DNA of 64,000 bases from Martinezella lusitana (lineage in GTDB: Bacteria; Pseudomonadota; Alphaproteobacteria; Rhizobiales; Rhizobiaceae): NCBI RefSeq assembly GCF_900094565.1, contig NZ_FMAF01000011.1, positions 1-64,000 on the forward strand, written 5' to 3'. Shown here piece after piece: positions 1-7,389 of the stretch; the stretch's first letter is position 1; each line of letters starts with the position of its first letter. The notes under the pieces were generated by a model, which worked only from the letters and a program-made list of their open reading frames with translations, searched no databases and had not been told where the DNA came from. A program made the position numbers and the translations under genes.

Positions 1-47
1 CCGTTGAAGCCGGTTTCGGAGGTGGTGAAGGTGCCGATGGTTGCCAT
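1..47 (-). CDS. DUF736 family protein, N-terminal fragment (cut by window edge)
   Basis: Only the first 15 codons are inside the window, reading MATIGTFTTSETGFN on the minus strand. They start at an ATG (position 47) with an AAGGA ribosome binding site about 8 bases upstream. From memory, MATIGTF followed by a glycine- or threonine-rich stretch is the typical start of DUF736 proteins, small cytoplasmic proteins of unknown function that are very common on rhizobial and other alphaproteobacterial plasmids. The fragment supports a plasmid origin for this end of the window but says nothing about function. Confidence 0.65.
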   Translation of the reverse strand, partial: MATIGTFTTSETGFN

Positions 48-492
48 TGTCGTATTCCTTTGCTGTTTCGGGCCGCGCCCATCGCGGCCTCGATGGCTGT
101 CGCAAGGATCGGGGACGATCGGACCGCACCTGAAAGGCCGGAATGAAATGGAGGGCGGCCAGGAGAAGCTTTGTTGCTTCGCGAGGAATGAGCGCATCGC
201 GCTCAGGGGAAGAAAGTTTCGCAAGGCCGTTGCGGGAAGACGATCGAGGTGAAGCCGGTCTTCGATCAGACATGCCTCATCGAGCCCGCGAAGGTCGTGG
301 CCTGGTGCAGTAGTCGAAGGGATATGGCAATGGCTGCCAATCCACGAATGCCCGTCCGACCGTTACAACCATCGCTCCGCTGTCCTGTCCACATGCCAGA
401 CCCAAGCCTCGCTGAACCCCCGAGCGTAGGGCGTTGCATTGCCCATCCTCCGCGCTATCGTCGCGCCTTGCGATTCGTCGCCGGGAGGATTT
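48..492. other. Intergenic stretch, no gene recognised
   Basis: About 445 bases between the divergent DUF736 start and the small plus-strand gene at 493. Several frames are open, but none has a convincing ribosome binding site or a recognisable protein. It presumably holds the two divergent promoters. Confidence 0.4.
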
Positions 493-669
493 ATGCGTCA
501 GCAGACAAAACCGTTTATCGTTGAAATCAAGCCGTCCCGGAAGCTCAAGCCGATTGACCGGAAAACCTCGATCTGGGGCAAACTGGACCTTGCAACTGAT
601 CGTGACGCGCCCACCGCGGCTGACGACCGAGAGTTGCCGGTCGCTGGCGAGACCAACGACCGGCGCTGA
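493..669 (+). CDS. Small conserved plasmid protein, 58 aa, unknown function
   Basis: A 58-residue protein that begins MRQQTKPFIVEIKPSRKLKP and has a strong GGGAGG ribosome binding site a few bases before the ATG, which is why this start is preferred over an upstream ATG at 439. The N-terminal half is basic (several Lys and Arg), with the motif RKLKP..RKTSIWGKLDL, and the C-terminal third is acidic and ends in NDRR. I recall similar short proteins beside ardC on rhizobial plasmids but know of no assigned function. The gene is convergent with ardC and only 7 bases separate the two stop codons. It may bind nucleic acid or a protein partner, but that is a guess from composition only. Confidence 0.6.
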   Translation: MRQQTKPFIVEIKPSRKLKPIDRKTSIWGKLDLATDRDAPTAADDRELPVAGETNDRR

Positions 670-676
670 CAAGTCG

Positions 677-1603
677 TTACGCAGCAAGGCGCTCGTCGGC
701 TGAGTCGGGCTGCAGCGAATGCAGGAACGTTACGGCCCGTTGCGCATGCGCTGCCGCCTGGAAGATCGCCCGTCTGTCGTCGGTCAGGACCTTGAGCCAG
801 GAGTCAAGATAGGACGCATGATCGGGTCGTGGGTCGAGTTCGGGAACAATGCCGAGGTCGGCGCAAAGGAAGCAACTGCCGAGCTCGGCAATCAATTCCT
901 CGCGCGCACGCTCGCTCTTGTCCTTGGCGTAGCGGCTGAGGTCGCGACCGACACGGTGGTCCGGCGCGGTCCAATGGGTGACCTCGTGACTGAGGGTTGC
1001 ATAGTAGCTTGCAGCGTCCTTGAAGCTCTCGAACAGCGGCATCTGAATGAGGTCGGCGGCCGGCGAGAAGAAGGCCTGGTTGCCGCCGTGGCGAATGGAA
1101 GCGCCGGTGTTGCGGAAGAACCAATCGGCATGCTCGATGCGCTGGACCGGATCTGGAACCGGTGCGGGCCGCTGATGATTGTAGTGGTCGGGAAGTCCGT
1201 CGATCTGCTCGATGTTGAACACGCTATACGCCTTCAGGAAGGGGATTTCCCGCTCGACTTCGCCGCCGTTCCCGTCGGTTTCGGACTTGGTGAACCGGCT
1301 GGCGAAGACGACGGTCGTGCCGGTCTCGCCTTTGCGCACCGCGGCGCCCAGTTCAAGGGACTGCTTGAACGTCATCCATGTGGATGACGTATAACCCCGT
1401 GCGATGCCCTCCGACCATAAAAGCAGTACGTTGACGCCAGAATAGGGTTGCCCGTTGTAACGCAGCGGCCGGGTAATGCGGCCTGCCGTGTTCGCCGCAT
1501 TCCATGGTTTCATCCAGGGCCGCACGCCCTTCGCAAGATCTTCGATGATCTTGTCGGTGATGCGGGTATAAAGATCGCCCCTCTGATTTTCTGTCCTGCT
1601 CAT
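677..1603 (-). CDS. ardC: ArdC-type antirestriction protein with zincin motif
   Basis: A 308-residue protein of the ArdC family. The N-terminal ArdC domain (roughly residues 1-130, opening RGDLYTRITDKIIEDLAKGVRPWMKPWN) binds single-stranded DNA in characterised relatives. The C-terminal part is a metallopeptidase-like domain with HEVTH at about residue 204, matching the HExxH zinc motif, plus a downstream Glu-rich helix (EELIAELGSCFL). Family members protect incoming plasmid DNA from host restriction during conjugation. The start at 1603 is chosen because GGAGG lies just upstream; the longer open frame to 1795 has no supporting features. It is the last gene on the minus strand before the convergent 58-aa gene. 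Confidence 0.85.
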   Translation of the reverse strand: MSRTENQRGDLYTRITDKIIEDLAKGVRPWMKPWNAANTAGRITRPLRYNGQPYSGVNVLLLWSEGIARGYTSSTWMTFKQSLELGAAVRKGETGTTVVFASRFTKSETDGNGGEVEREIPFLKAYSVFNIEQIDGLPDHYNHQRPAPVPDPVQRIEHADWFFRNTGASIRHGGNQAFFSPAADLIQMPLFESFKDAASYYATLSHEVTHWTAPDHRVGRDLSRYAKDKSERAREELIAELGSCFLCADLGIVPELDPRPDHASYLDSWLKVLTDDRRAIFQAAAHAQRAVTFLHSLQPDSADERLAA

Positions 1604-1827
1604 ATCAAAACCTCCGTTTCGAGGCCGCGCCCGTCGCGGCCCGTTGCGGAGGGTCGAAGGCAGGAGCAGGTCAGTCGGCGGATGCACCGGAACGGCCGCA
1701 ACAAAGTGGAGGACGGCAAGGCCGTTGCGTCCGCCGGCGGCTCCTGCAGACCCGACGAACGGAACGGGCTGCGCTGCGCGCGCCATCGGCTTCATTTCAT
1801 GTTGCTCGTTTCCGCCTCCGCGACACG

Positions 1828-1856
1828 AAAAAAGCCGGTCCCGCCATGGAACCGGC
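1828..1856 (-). terminator. Intrinsic terminator after the 195-aa gene
   Basis: Read on the minus strand, GCCGGTTCC and GGGACCGGC form a 9-bp stem (one T-G pair) around a 5-base loop, followed directly by six T residues. It lies about 50 bases after the stop codon at 1904. This is a textbook rho-independent terminator and separates the upstream gene from ardC. Confidence 0.85.
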
Positions 1857-1903
1857 CGTTCTTGTGTCGACTGAAAAGCCGGGCGGAGCCCCGCCCGAGC
1901 TAT

Positions 1904-2491
1904 CTAATCGAAGGCTGAGATTTGCGCTTCGGCCGCCTTGCGGCTGAGCGACGTGCCCGGCTGCTCGACCGGCCGGTCGAAAGGCTTCCAGGTCTCGCCG
2001 ATGACCTGGGCATAGGCAGCGACGGCACCTTCGGCTGCCATTCTGAGCGAATGGGCCTGTATGCCCATGTCGGCGGCAAACTCCCGCTTACGCTGGGCGG
2101 CGCTGTCATAGCCGACGGGGCCGTCGAGGTCCTCGTCACGGGCATCGTTCGCGGCCTTGGCCGTGGCATCGCGCGCTTCGGTGACGGCGCGGCTGTAGAA
2201 CTGGCCGGCGCCATGGGCAGAACCGACATAGGCGCCGACGATCCGCTGCAGGTGGATCTGCATGGCCTTGTCGCCAAGGCCATCGCCGAGCGCATCGGCT
2301 GTCTCGATGATCAGGCGCTCATGCAGGTCGCGGATGCCGTCGCTGTCGATGACGGCGGTCCCGAAACTCTCGGCGATCTTCAGCGCCTGGCTGGCGTCGG
2401 GGCAGGTGAGCCGGACCATTTCGACGGTGGCGCCCTTGCGAAGTTGCACGACGCGTGGGGATTGGCGAGGAGAGGATGCGGGCTTGGCCAT
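1904..2491 (-). CDS. Hypothetical plasmid protein, 195 aa
   Basis: A 195-residue protein starting MAKPASSPRQSPRVVQLRKG, with AAAGGAAA as ribosome binding site before the ATG at 2491. The first 25 residues are basic and disordered-looking. The rest is rich in Ala, Asp and Glu and predicted by eye to be helical, with no signal peptide or membrane segment. I do not recognise the family. It has its own intrinsic terminator. Neighbouring genes on both sides are of the rhizobial plasmid type, so it is probably part of that stable block. A much longer open frame upstream to 3013 is ignored because it overlaps noncoding sequence and has no matching start signal. Confidence 0.6.
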   Translation of the reverse strand: MAKPASSPRQSPRVVQLRKGATVEMVRLTCPDASQALKIAESFGTAVIDSDGIRDLHERLIIETADALGDGLGDKAMQIHLQRIVGAYVGSAHGAGQFYSRAVTEARDATAKAANDARDEDLDGPVGYDSAAQRKREFAADMGIQAHSLRMAAEGAVAAYAQVIGETWKPFDRPVEQPGTSLSRKAAEAQISAFD

Positions 2492-2855
2492 GGTCGTTTC
2501 CTTTCGAGGTCGTCCGAAGCGGCTGCGGCCCATGCCGGCTTGCCCTTCGGTGCGGTCAGCCCGAACCGGCGGAAAGACGGGCGCTTCAGGGTCCGGCCCC
2601 ACCTGGACGAGCGGAGCCGGTTTGCGTGCGAAGAGGGCAAGCTGCCCTCGACGGAGCACGCGAGCCTGCTCCGAGAAGGACGGCGGGGTCCGGCCGCACC
2701 GCGGCGCGACAGCGGCCTTGAAGCGCACGGCCGCCGGTTCAGACCGCAGCAAAACCGAAGGGCAAGCCGGCGTGGAGAGGGAGACGACGTCCTCGAAACG
2801 AAACTGGAGGCTCCCCCGCAAACTCCGTCTTCCCCACGCGGGCGTGAATGCTCGC
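2492..2855. other. Intergenic stretch, no gene recognised
   Basis: 364 bases between two minus-strand genes. The long frames crossing it on both strands look like GC-rich chance frames: they lack ribosome binding sites and recognisable motifs. It probably holds the promoter of the 195-aa gene. Confidence 0.4.
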
Positions 2856-3263
2856 CTACCGCTCGGGCGGCTTGGGCAACCGGTAGGATTGCAGCCAGCT
2901 CGGACCGTGCGAGTTGCGAAGGCCCCGCAGCAGACCGCCGTCATCATGCGGCGGACCGCCCATCCACGCATTGCTGAGGATCGATTTCCAGCGGCGGCCA
3001 TGCTTGGCGGCATAAGCCTGAAGCGCCGCTTGCTGATCCGCCGTCAGGGGCGGCATTACTTCATGGCGAAAACGGGCAACACGCGTCTTTGGCGAGGCCT
3101 CGGACACTGCTTCCCTGGCCGCGATCAGGCGCCTGAGTTCCGCAACCCCCGCGTTGACGCAGGCTTCGCCCTCGAGGTGATGGAACTGGCGCCAGAATGC
3201 GGTTCTCTCGGCTGGCGATGTGCCGATACCGGCTTTTCGCTCCAGTTCTCCGATCGTGCTCAT
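2856..3263 (-). CDS. Hypothetical protein, 135 aa
   Basis: A 135-residue protein opening MSTIGELERKAGIGTSPAER. The start at 3263 overlaps the stop of the preceding gene by four bases (ATGA), a sign of translational coupling. The C-terminal half contains LTADQQAALQAYAAKHGRRWKS followed by a Trp/Gly segment (NAWMGGPPHDDGGLLRGLRN). That looks like a compact helical DNA- or protein-binding unit, but I cannot place it in a named family. It is the last gene of the minus-strand operon 4964 to 2856. Confidence 0.65.
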   Translation of the reverse strand: MSTIGELERKAGIGTSPAERTAFWRQFHHLEGEACVNAGVAELRRLIAAREAVSEASPKTRVARFRHEVMPPLTADQQAALQAYAAKHGRRWKSILSNAWMGGPPHDDGGLLRGLRNSHGPSWLQSYRLPKPPER

Positions 3264-3607
3264 AGCGACGCTCTCCGGGCGGTTGCGACGGGTGGATCGG
3301 ATTCTACTCGCGCCCGAAATGCCGTGATTGCCGCATCCTGCCGGGCAAGTTTTCGGGTAAGCGCGTCGAGCTCGGGCTGGCGCTCGGCCGTCAGAGCTGC
3401 CAGGTTCGCGCGGTAGCGTTCGAGGAAGGCGCCCGGCTCCGGCGGCTTGCCCCGGCGAAAGCCAGCCTGACGTCGGCCAAGCTGCGGAATGAGCGCTGTC
3501 ATGCGGCGCGTAATCTGCCGCTCGATGAGAGCGAGCTGGTGCTGTGTCTTTCGCCGCGCCGCTTCCATTCTGGCAAGCGAGCCGGCCTGTCGTTCGGAAC
3601 TGGCCAT
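3260..3607 (-). CDS. Hypothetical helical (coiled-coil-like) protein, 115 aa
   Basis: 115 residues starting MASSERQAGSLARMEAARRK at an ATG preceded by GGGAGGG. Long stretches of Arg, Ala, Leu and Gln with heptad-like spacing (QLALIERQITRRMTALIPQL and, later, LAALTAERQPELDALTRKLA) suggest an alpha-helical coiled coil. It overlaps the upstream DUF7007-like gene by one base (TAATG) and the downstream gene by four bases, so the three are clearly co-translated. No known family is recognised. A structural or accessory role in plasmid maintenance is possible but unproven. Confidence 0.6.
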   Translation of the reverse strand: MASSERQAGSLARMEAARRKTQHQLALIERQITRRMTALIPQLGRRQAGFRRGKPPEPGAFLERYRANLAALTAERQPELDALTRKLARQDAAITAFRARVESDPPVATARRASL

Positions 3608-4491
3608 TACGACGCCCTCCCACGCCAACCGGCGAAGCTGGAGGGTCCGTCATAGACGGCATGCCTCGCCTCATCGATGACAAAGCCGAAGCGGCCGATT
3701 GCATACTCATCGCTCGGCACCAGGAAGCGACGCTCTTTCACGCGCTCGCCGCGCTTGCCGCCGATCGTGGCGATCACCTCGGTCATGCCGGCGTTATGGT
3801 CTGACCGTAGCGCCGAGATGACGATCCAGTCGCCAGCGTGCTGCCGCGCGAAGGCTCGGGCATCCTTCTCGTAGCACTCGCCGGGTGCAAGGGGGCGACC
3901 GGAGATCGCCTCCCAGACATCCGGCCAACTGTCGCGGATCGTCTTGTCCGAGCACTTGCGTTCGTAGGCCGTGAACAGGTCCGGAAAGGTCAGGGCGACG
4001 ACCGCCCACGCGGCATCCTCCTCGTACCAGCCGCCGTCTGCCCTCAGCATCGGATGGACCCTGGCGTTGCGAGCAGAGGAGAGTTGGAAGCCGCCATGGC
4101 CAGCCGTTGTGTGGGAGACGATGCCGTCGGCGTAGACGGTGGCGCTCTGGGACGCACCCCAAGGCGTGCTGCAGGTCATTCGCACGCTCTGTCGGGAAAG
4201 CAACCCCAACTCGCGGCTGTGTTCCGCCTGTTCGATCATACGGTCGCGAAACGCCGCTTCGTCGGCGACCGCGCCATGGTGGGAATAGAAATCATCGCGC
4301 TTCAGCGCGGCAAGCGGCCGCGACACGCGCCATGCACTGGCGAGCAAATATTGCCCGCCACCGGCAGGAACCATTGCGAAGACGAGATCGCCGATCCGCG
4401 CGACAGCCATGTCGTCGGCGGCTCTGGCGAATTCCACCCCTAAATCTTCAGGGGTGGAGGCCTCTATTTGGGGCGTGTGTGCCGGGTTCAT
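3607..4491 (-). CDS. DUF7007-like plasmid protein, 294 aa
   Basis: A 294-residue soluble protein with a central conserved-looking segment, STPWGASQSATVYADGIVSH followed by TAGHGGFQLS and a Trp/Glu-rich stretch (GGWYEEDAAWAVVALTFPDL), about residues 105-175. From memory this block matches the domain named DUF7007, found on rhizobial plasmids and without an assigned function. No catalytic motif, signal peptide or membrane segment is evident. Its ATG overlaps the upstream gene's stop by four bases, and its own stop overlaps the next start, so it belongs to a tight four-gene operon. Family assignment is from memory and should be treated as probable. Confidence 0.6.
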   Translation of the reverse strand: MNPAHTPQIEASTPEDLGVEFARAADDMAVARIGDLVFAMVPAGGGQYLLASAWRVSRPLAALKRDDFYSHHGAVADEAAFRDRMIEQAEHSRELGLLSRQSVRMTCSTPWGASQSATVYADGIVSHTTAGHGGFQLSSARNARVHPMLRADGGWYEEDAAWAVVALTFPDLFTAYERKCSDKTIRDSWPDVWEAISGRPLAPGECYEKDARAFARQHAGDWIVISALRSDHNAGMTEVIATIGGKRGERVKERRFLVPSDEYAIGRFGFVIDEARHAVYDGPSSFAGWRGRAS

Positions 4492-4964
4492 GCCGCAGCC
4501 CTCCCTTCCATGTGATCGGCAGCAATCTCATCCTCAGTCACCTCGTCGAGAACGGCATGAGGATAGCCGTGCTGGGTGAGCCATTCCTCGGCCGCGTGCC
4601 GATCAACGGCGAGATGCACGAGCTCGGCATTGGCGCCGGCGCGATCGAAAACGCGAACCGATCCGAGCGGCGGCCGCTCGATCACTTTGAATGTCAGCGT
4701 GCTCTCGAGCGAGAAGGTGCGGTGGATGCGGATGGCGATCACGCCACTTGCGCCGAGATCGCCCTCGTGAAGCGTAAAATTGGGCGACAGGCTCGTGGCG
4801 CCGAGGCTGCGCTCGCCCTCCTTGCGGACCAGCCGGCCCTGACTGTTCCGGGTCTTCCAGGCGGCGAGCTTCTTGCTGAAACGCTCGGGCGGTCGGGGAG
4901 TGCCATCCGACCAGGCGACGATGGAACCAACAGGGGCGAGGTCATAGATCAGAGACGCGGACAT
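4488..4964 (-). CDS. Hypothetical protein, 158 aa, first gene of plasmid operon
   Basis: 158 residues starting MSASLIYDLAPVGSIVAWSD. The ATG at 4964 is preceded by AAAGGAGGAT, an excellent ribosome binding site. An in-frame ATG 25 codons upstream is therefore rejected. The sequence mixes short beta-like segments (GVIAIRIHRTFSLESTLTFKV) with a charged C-terminus, and has no signal peptide. Family unknown to me. It overlaps the downstream DUF7007-like gene by four bases and probably begins the operon 4964-2856, lying about 90 bases after the end of the ParB-like gene. Confidence 0.6.
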   Translation of the reverse strand: MSASLIYDLAPVGSIVAWSDGTPRPPERFSKKLAAWKTRNSQGRLVRKEGERSLGATSLSPNFTLHEGDLGASGVIAIRIHRTFSLESTLTFKVIERPPLGSVRVFDRAGANAELVHLAVDRHAAEEWLTQHGYPHAVLDEVTEDEIAADHMEGRAAA

Positions 4965-5056
4965 TTGCGCATCCTCCTTTGAGTTTTGATGGTGGTGGAA
5001 ACGAAACCGCCGCCGGGGCGGCCGGCGGCGGAGGATCATGCGGAGAAGAGGGTCTG

Positions 5057-6841
5057 CTATTCCGCCGCGATCGCGTAGGCGGTTTCCTCGTCGCTGGAGG
5101 GGTCATCATTTGTCGTCACCGCATCAGCGTCAGGATCCCCGTGATCCAGATCCTGTGCGTCTGAAGCGTCGGCGTCGTTGCGAGCGTCCGGCTGCGCATC
5201 GCCGCCGATATCGCCGATCGCCTCTTCGACCGGGGCATTCTCCTCGTCGAAGCAATCGCGATGTTTCAGGAGATCGGCGATGTCCTTCGGGTCAGGCGCA
5301 AACAGCGCCGCCGGATGGACGAAGGTTGCCTCAGTCGATGTGAAGTGGTCGACGAGGGCTGCGCGGGTTTCGCGGACCCGCGCCCGGGGCTGGAGGTTGG
5401 CCTCCTTTGCCGCAGTCTCCAGGGCCTGGCGCGACAGGCACAGAAGGAAGTCCTCTGTTCCCATATTCGGTAGGAAGCCTTCGGCGCCGATCGCCTCGCC
5501 GGCGATCCTGGAGACGACGCCGCTGTTCGACATACCACGGCGGCAAGAAAGCACGTCGATGAGGACCGAACGGGCGGCGACACGCACGCTGTCCATATCA
5601 ACCGACAGCCTGCCATCGGCGGAATAGAGGCGCGCGGCATGACGTTGGAACCGCCTCAGTCCGAACATGGTGTCGTTGGCGCCGGAATCGACCCGGACAT
5701 TGGTGCCGGCAAAGGCCATGACCAGGAGAGCCATCAACATGTCGTCCTCGATCGGCGCGCGGGCCAGCGCCTCATGCAGCGCATCGGTCCGGAAATCACC
5801 GATCATGTCGAAGCCCTTCTGCGTGACGTCGGGCCTTGTCTTTCCGGCGACCGCCGCCTCGTCGTTGGCCTCCTCCGTCCCATCGGCCGCGGTGCCGGTC
5901 TGGCCGGCGGACTTCCTGACCTCCGGCATCCGGTAGTGAACGCTCTGCACCTTGCCCTCGCGATCGAGGTACATTGCGGTGCAATCGCCTTTGCCTGGCT
6001 TGCCGTAGACGCGTTCGGCCTTCTTCGGCAGGTCCGGCTGGCCCCAATTGTTGACCTCGACGATCGCACCCTTCTTCGGCAGGTTGCTTGCCATCCACTC
6101 CTGCTGGGCGCCGAGGAACGCCTCGACATTTGTGGTGTAGCGATTGTCCTGATCGGCCGGGCCGAACAGGTCCTCGGACCACTCGATACCGTAGGCCAGG
6201 CGAAGATCATCGCCGAAGCTTGCATCGCGAGCGTACATGCGGGTTTTCGACAGCCCGTTGGCGATCTGCCACCAGGCTGCCGTATCGCCCTTCTTCGGCT
6301 TGTGGGCTTTCCAGACCTCTTTCTGCTCCTCGGACGAGGCAGCGGCGATCGTCCTCAGCTGCTGCTCGTTCGGCATATCTCCCTTCGCCATCTGGTCGAG
6401 CATCGAAGGCAGAACGTTGGCGAGCAGACGGAGCTTGCGGATCTGGCGGACGGGGAGGGCAAGCGCTACGGCGATCGCCTCCTCGGTCCAACCAAGCGCG
6501 ACCAGCCGCTCGATGCCGCGCCATTGGTCGACGGGGTTCAACGGCTCACGCGCGATGTTCTCGATCATCGAGCGCATGGCGCCATTGTCGTTGGCCGCCT
6601 CGACGACGATCACGTCGATTTCCTCGAGACCGGCGGCGACCGCCATGCGTGTGCGCCGGTGACCCGCTTCAATGACGTAGCCGTTGCCACCGGCTTCCGG
6701 GAAAATGACGGGCGGCTGGATAACGCCTACAGCCTTGATGGTCGCCAGAAGCAGGGCGTCGGCCTGCGGCGTCGACTTCGACTGACGCGTGTTGTCGGGG
6801 TTGTCCTTCAGCGCACGCGGATCGACCTTCATGAGTTGCAT
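5057..6841 (-). CDS. ParB/Spo0J-type nuclease-domain protein
   Basis: A 594-residue protein with an N-terminal ParB-like domain: residues about 1-100 include VIQPPVIFPE and the ParB box signature AGHRRTRMAVAAGL (near residue 58), followed by a helix-turn-helix-like region (EEAIAVALALPVRQIRKLRLLA, about residues 120-145). The long remainder has no recognised domain, and the final 60 residues are strongly acidic. The length is about twice that of a canonical plasmid ParB and no ParA lies next to it. I infer that it is not the primary partition protein but one of the accessory ParB-domain proteins common on rhizobial plasmids. AAGGAG precedes the ATG. Confidence 0.8.
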   Translation of the reverse strand: MQLMKVDPRALKDNPDNTRQSKSTPQADALLLATIKAVGVIQPPVIFPEAGGNGYVIEAGHRRTRMAVAAGLEEIDVIVVEAANDNGAMRSMIENIAREPLNPVDQWRGIERLVALGWTEEAIAVALALPVRQIRKLRLLANVLPSMLDQMAKGDMPNEQQLRTIAAASSEEQKEVWKAHKPKKGDTAAWWQIANGLSKTRMYARDASFGDDLRLAYGIEWSEDLFGPADQDNRYTTNVEAFLGAQQEWMASNLPKKGAIVEVNNWGQPDLPKKAERVYGKPGKGDCTAMYLDREGKVQSVHYRMPEVRKSAGQTGTAADGTEEANDEAAVAGKTRPDVTQKGFDMIGDFRTDALHEALARAPIEDDMLMALLVMAFAGTNVRVDSGANDTMFGLRRFQRHAARLYSADGRLSVDMDSVRVAARSVLIDVLSCRRGMSNSGVVSRIAGEAIGAEGFLPNMGTEDFLLCLSRQALETAAKEANLQPRARVRETRAALVDHFTSTEATFVHPAALFAPDPKDIADLLKHRDCFDEENAPVEEAIGDIGGDAQPDARNDADASDAQDLDHGDPDADAVTTNDDPSSDEETAYAIAAE

Positions 6842-7389
6842 GGGATGCTCCTTCTCGGGGATTTGGACACGGCCCTTCTGCCTGTCCTTCTCGCGTCTTC
6901 ATTTTTCCGAAGACATCTCCCGGACCGCGGAGCGGGCGGCCGGGTGCAACTGCGGCCGAGCATTGCTGCCGCGAAGGACGAGCGGGGCTGACAGCCCTGC
7001 GAAGGCGAGTGGCCGGGATGCGGAGGCGGCGGTTGAGCGGAAGCGGCGACCGGCGAACTGCTCTGCGACGATTCCTCTTCCTTCCTTCCTTTCTCCCTTG
7101 CTTCCTTCTCGTGTCGGCGGCAGAAGCGGCGGCTTGCACGCGACTGGACGTCGATTTTGATAAGATGGAAAATAAAAAAATGGGCCAGCGGAAACCGCGG
7201 CCCTTGAAGTGTGAAGGTCAATAAACCTCCAGAGGGGAACAGCTGCTGCGGCGGCACTGGGAGGAGAGGCCGCCATGTGCATCAGCTGCGTGCGGTATGA
7301 ACATTATTTGAGCAGACGGAAGTCATTTATTGTGCAATGCAGCTATGCACATGCTGCACCGCATCCAAAAGACCGCAATCGGCCGATGG
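6842..7389. other. Intergenic region between ParB-like and methylase-helicase genes
   Basis: About 550 bases. It holds the terminator of the upstream gene at 7173-7203 and presumably the promoter of the ParB-like gene. Short open frames (for example 7009-7224 on the plus strand) have no ribosome binding site or family resemblance. Nothing else is recognised. Confidence 0.45.
7173..7203 (-). terminator. Intrinsic terminator after the methylase-helicase gene
   Basis: On the minus strand GGGCC-GCGG pairs with CCGC-(T)-GGCCC around a TTT loop, with one bulged base, followed by ATTTTTTTATTTT. It lies about 190 bases after the stop of the giant gene at 7390. Confidence 0.8.

Noticed and set aside
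1904..3013. 369-residue version of the 195-aa gene
   Set aside because: The strong ribosome binding site is at the internal ATG 2491, and the upstream part has no protein-like conservation that I recognise.
5639..6991. 450-codon plus-strand open frame
   Set aside because: Antisense to the ParB-like gene; no ribosome binding site and no recognisable domain.
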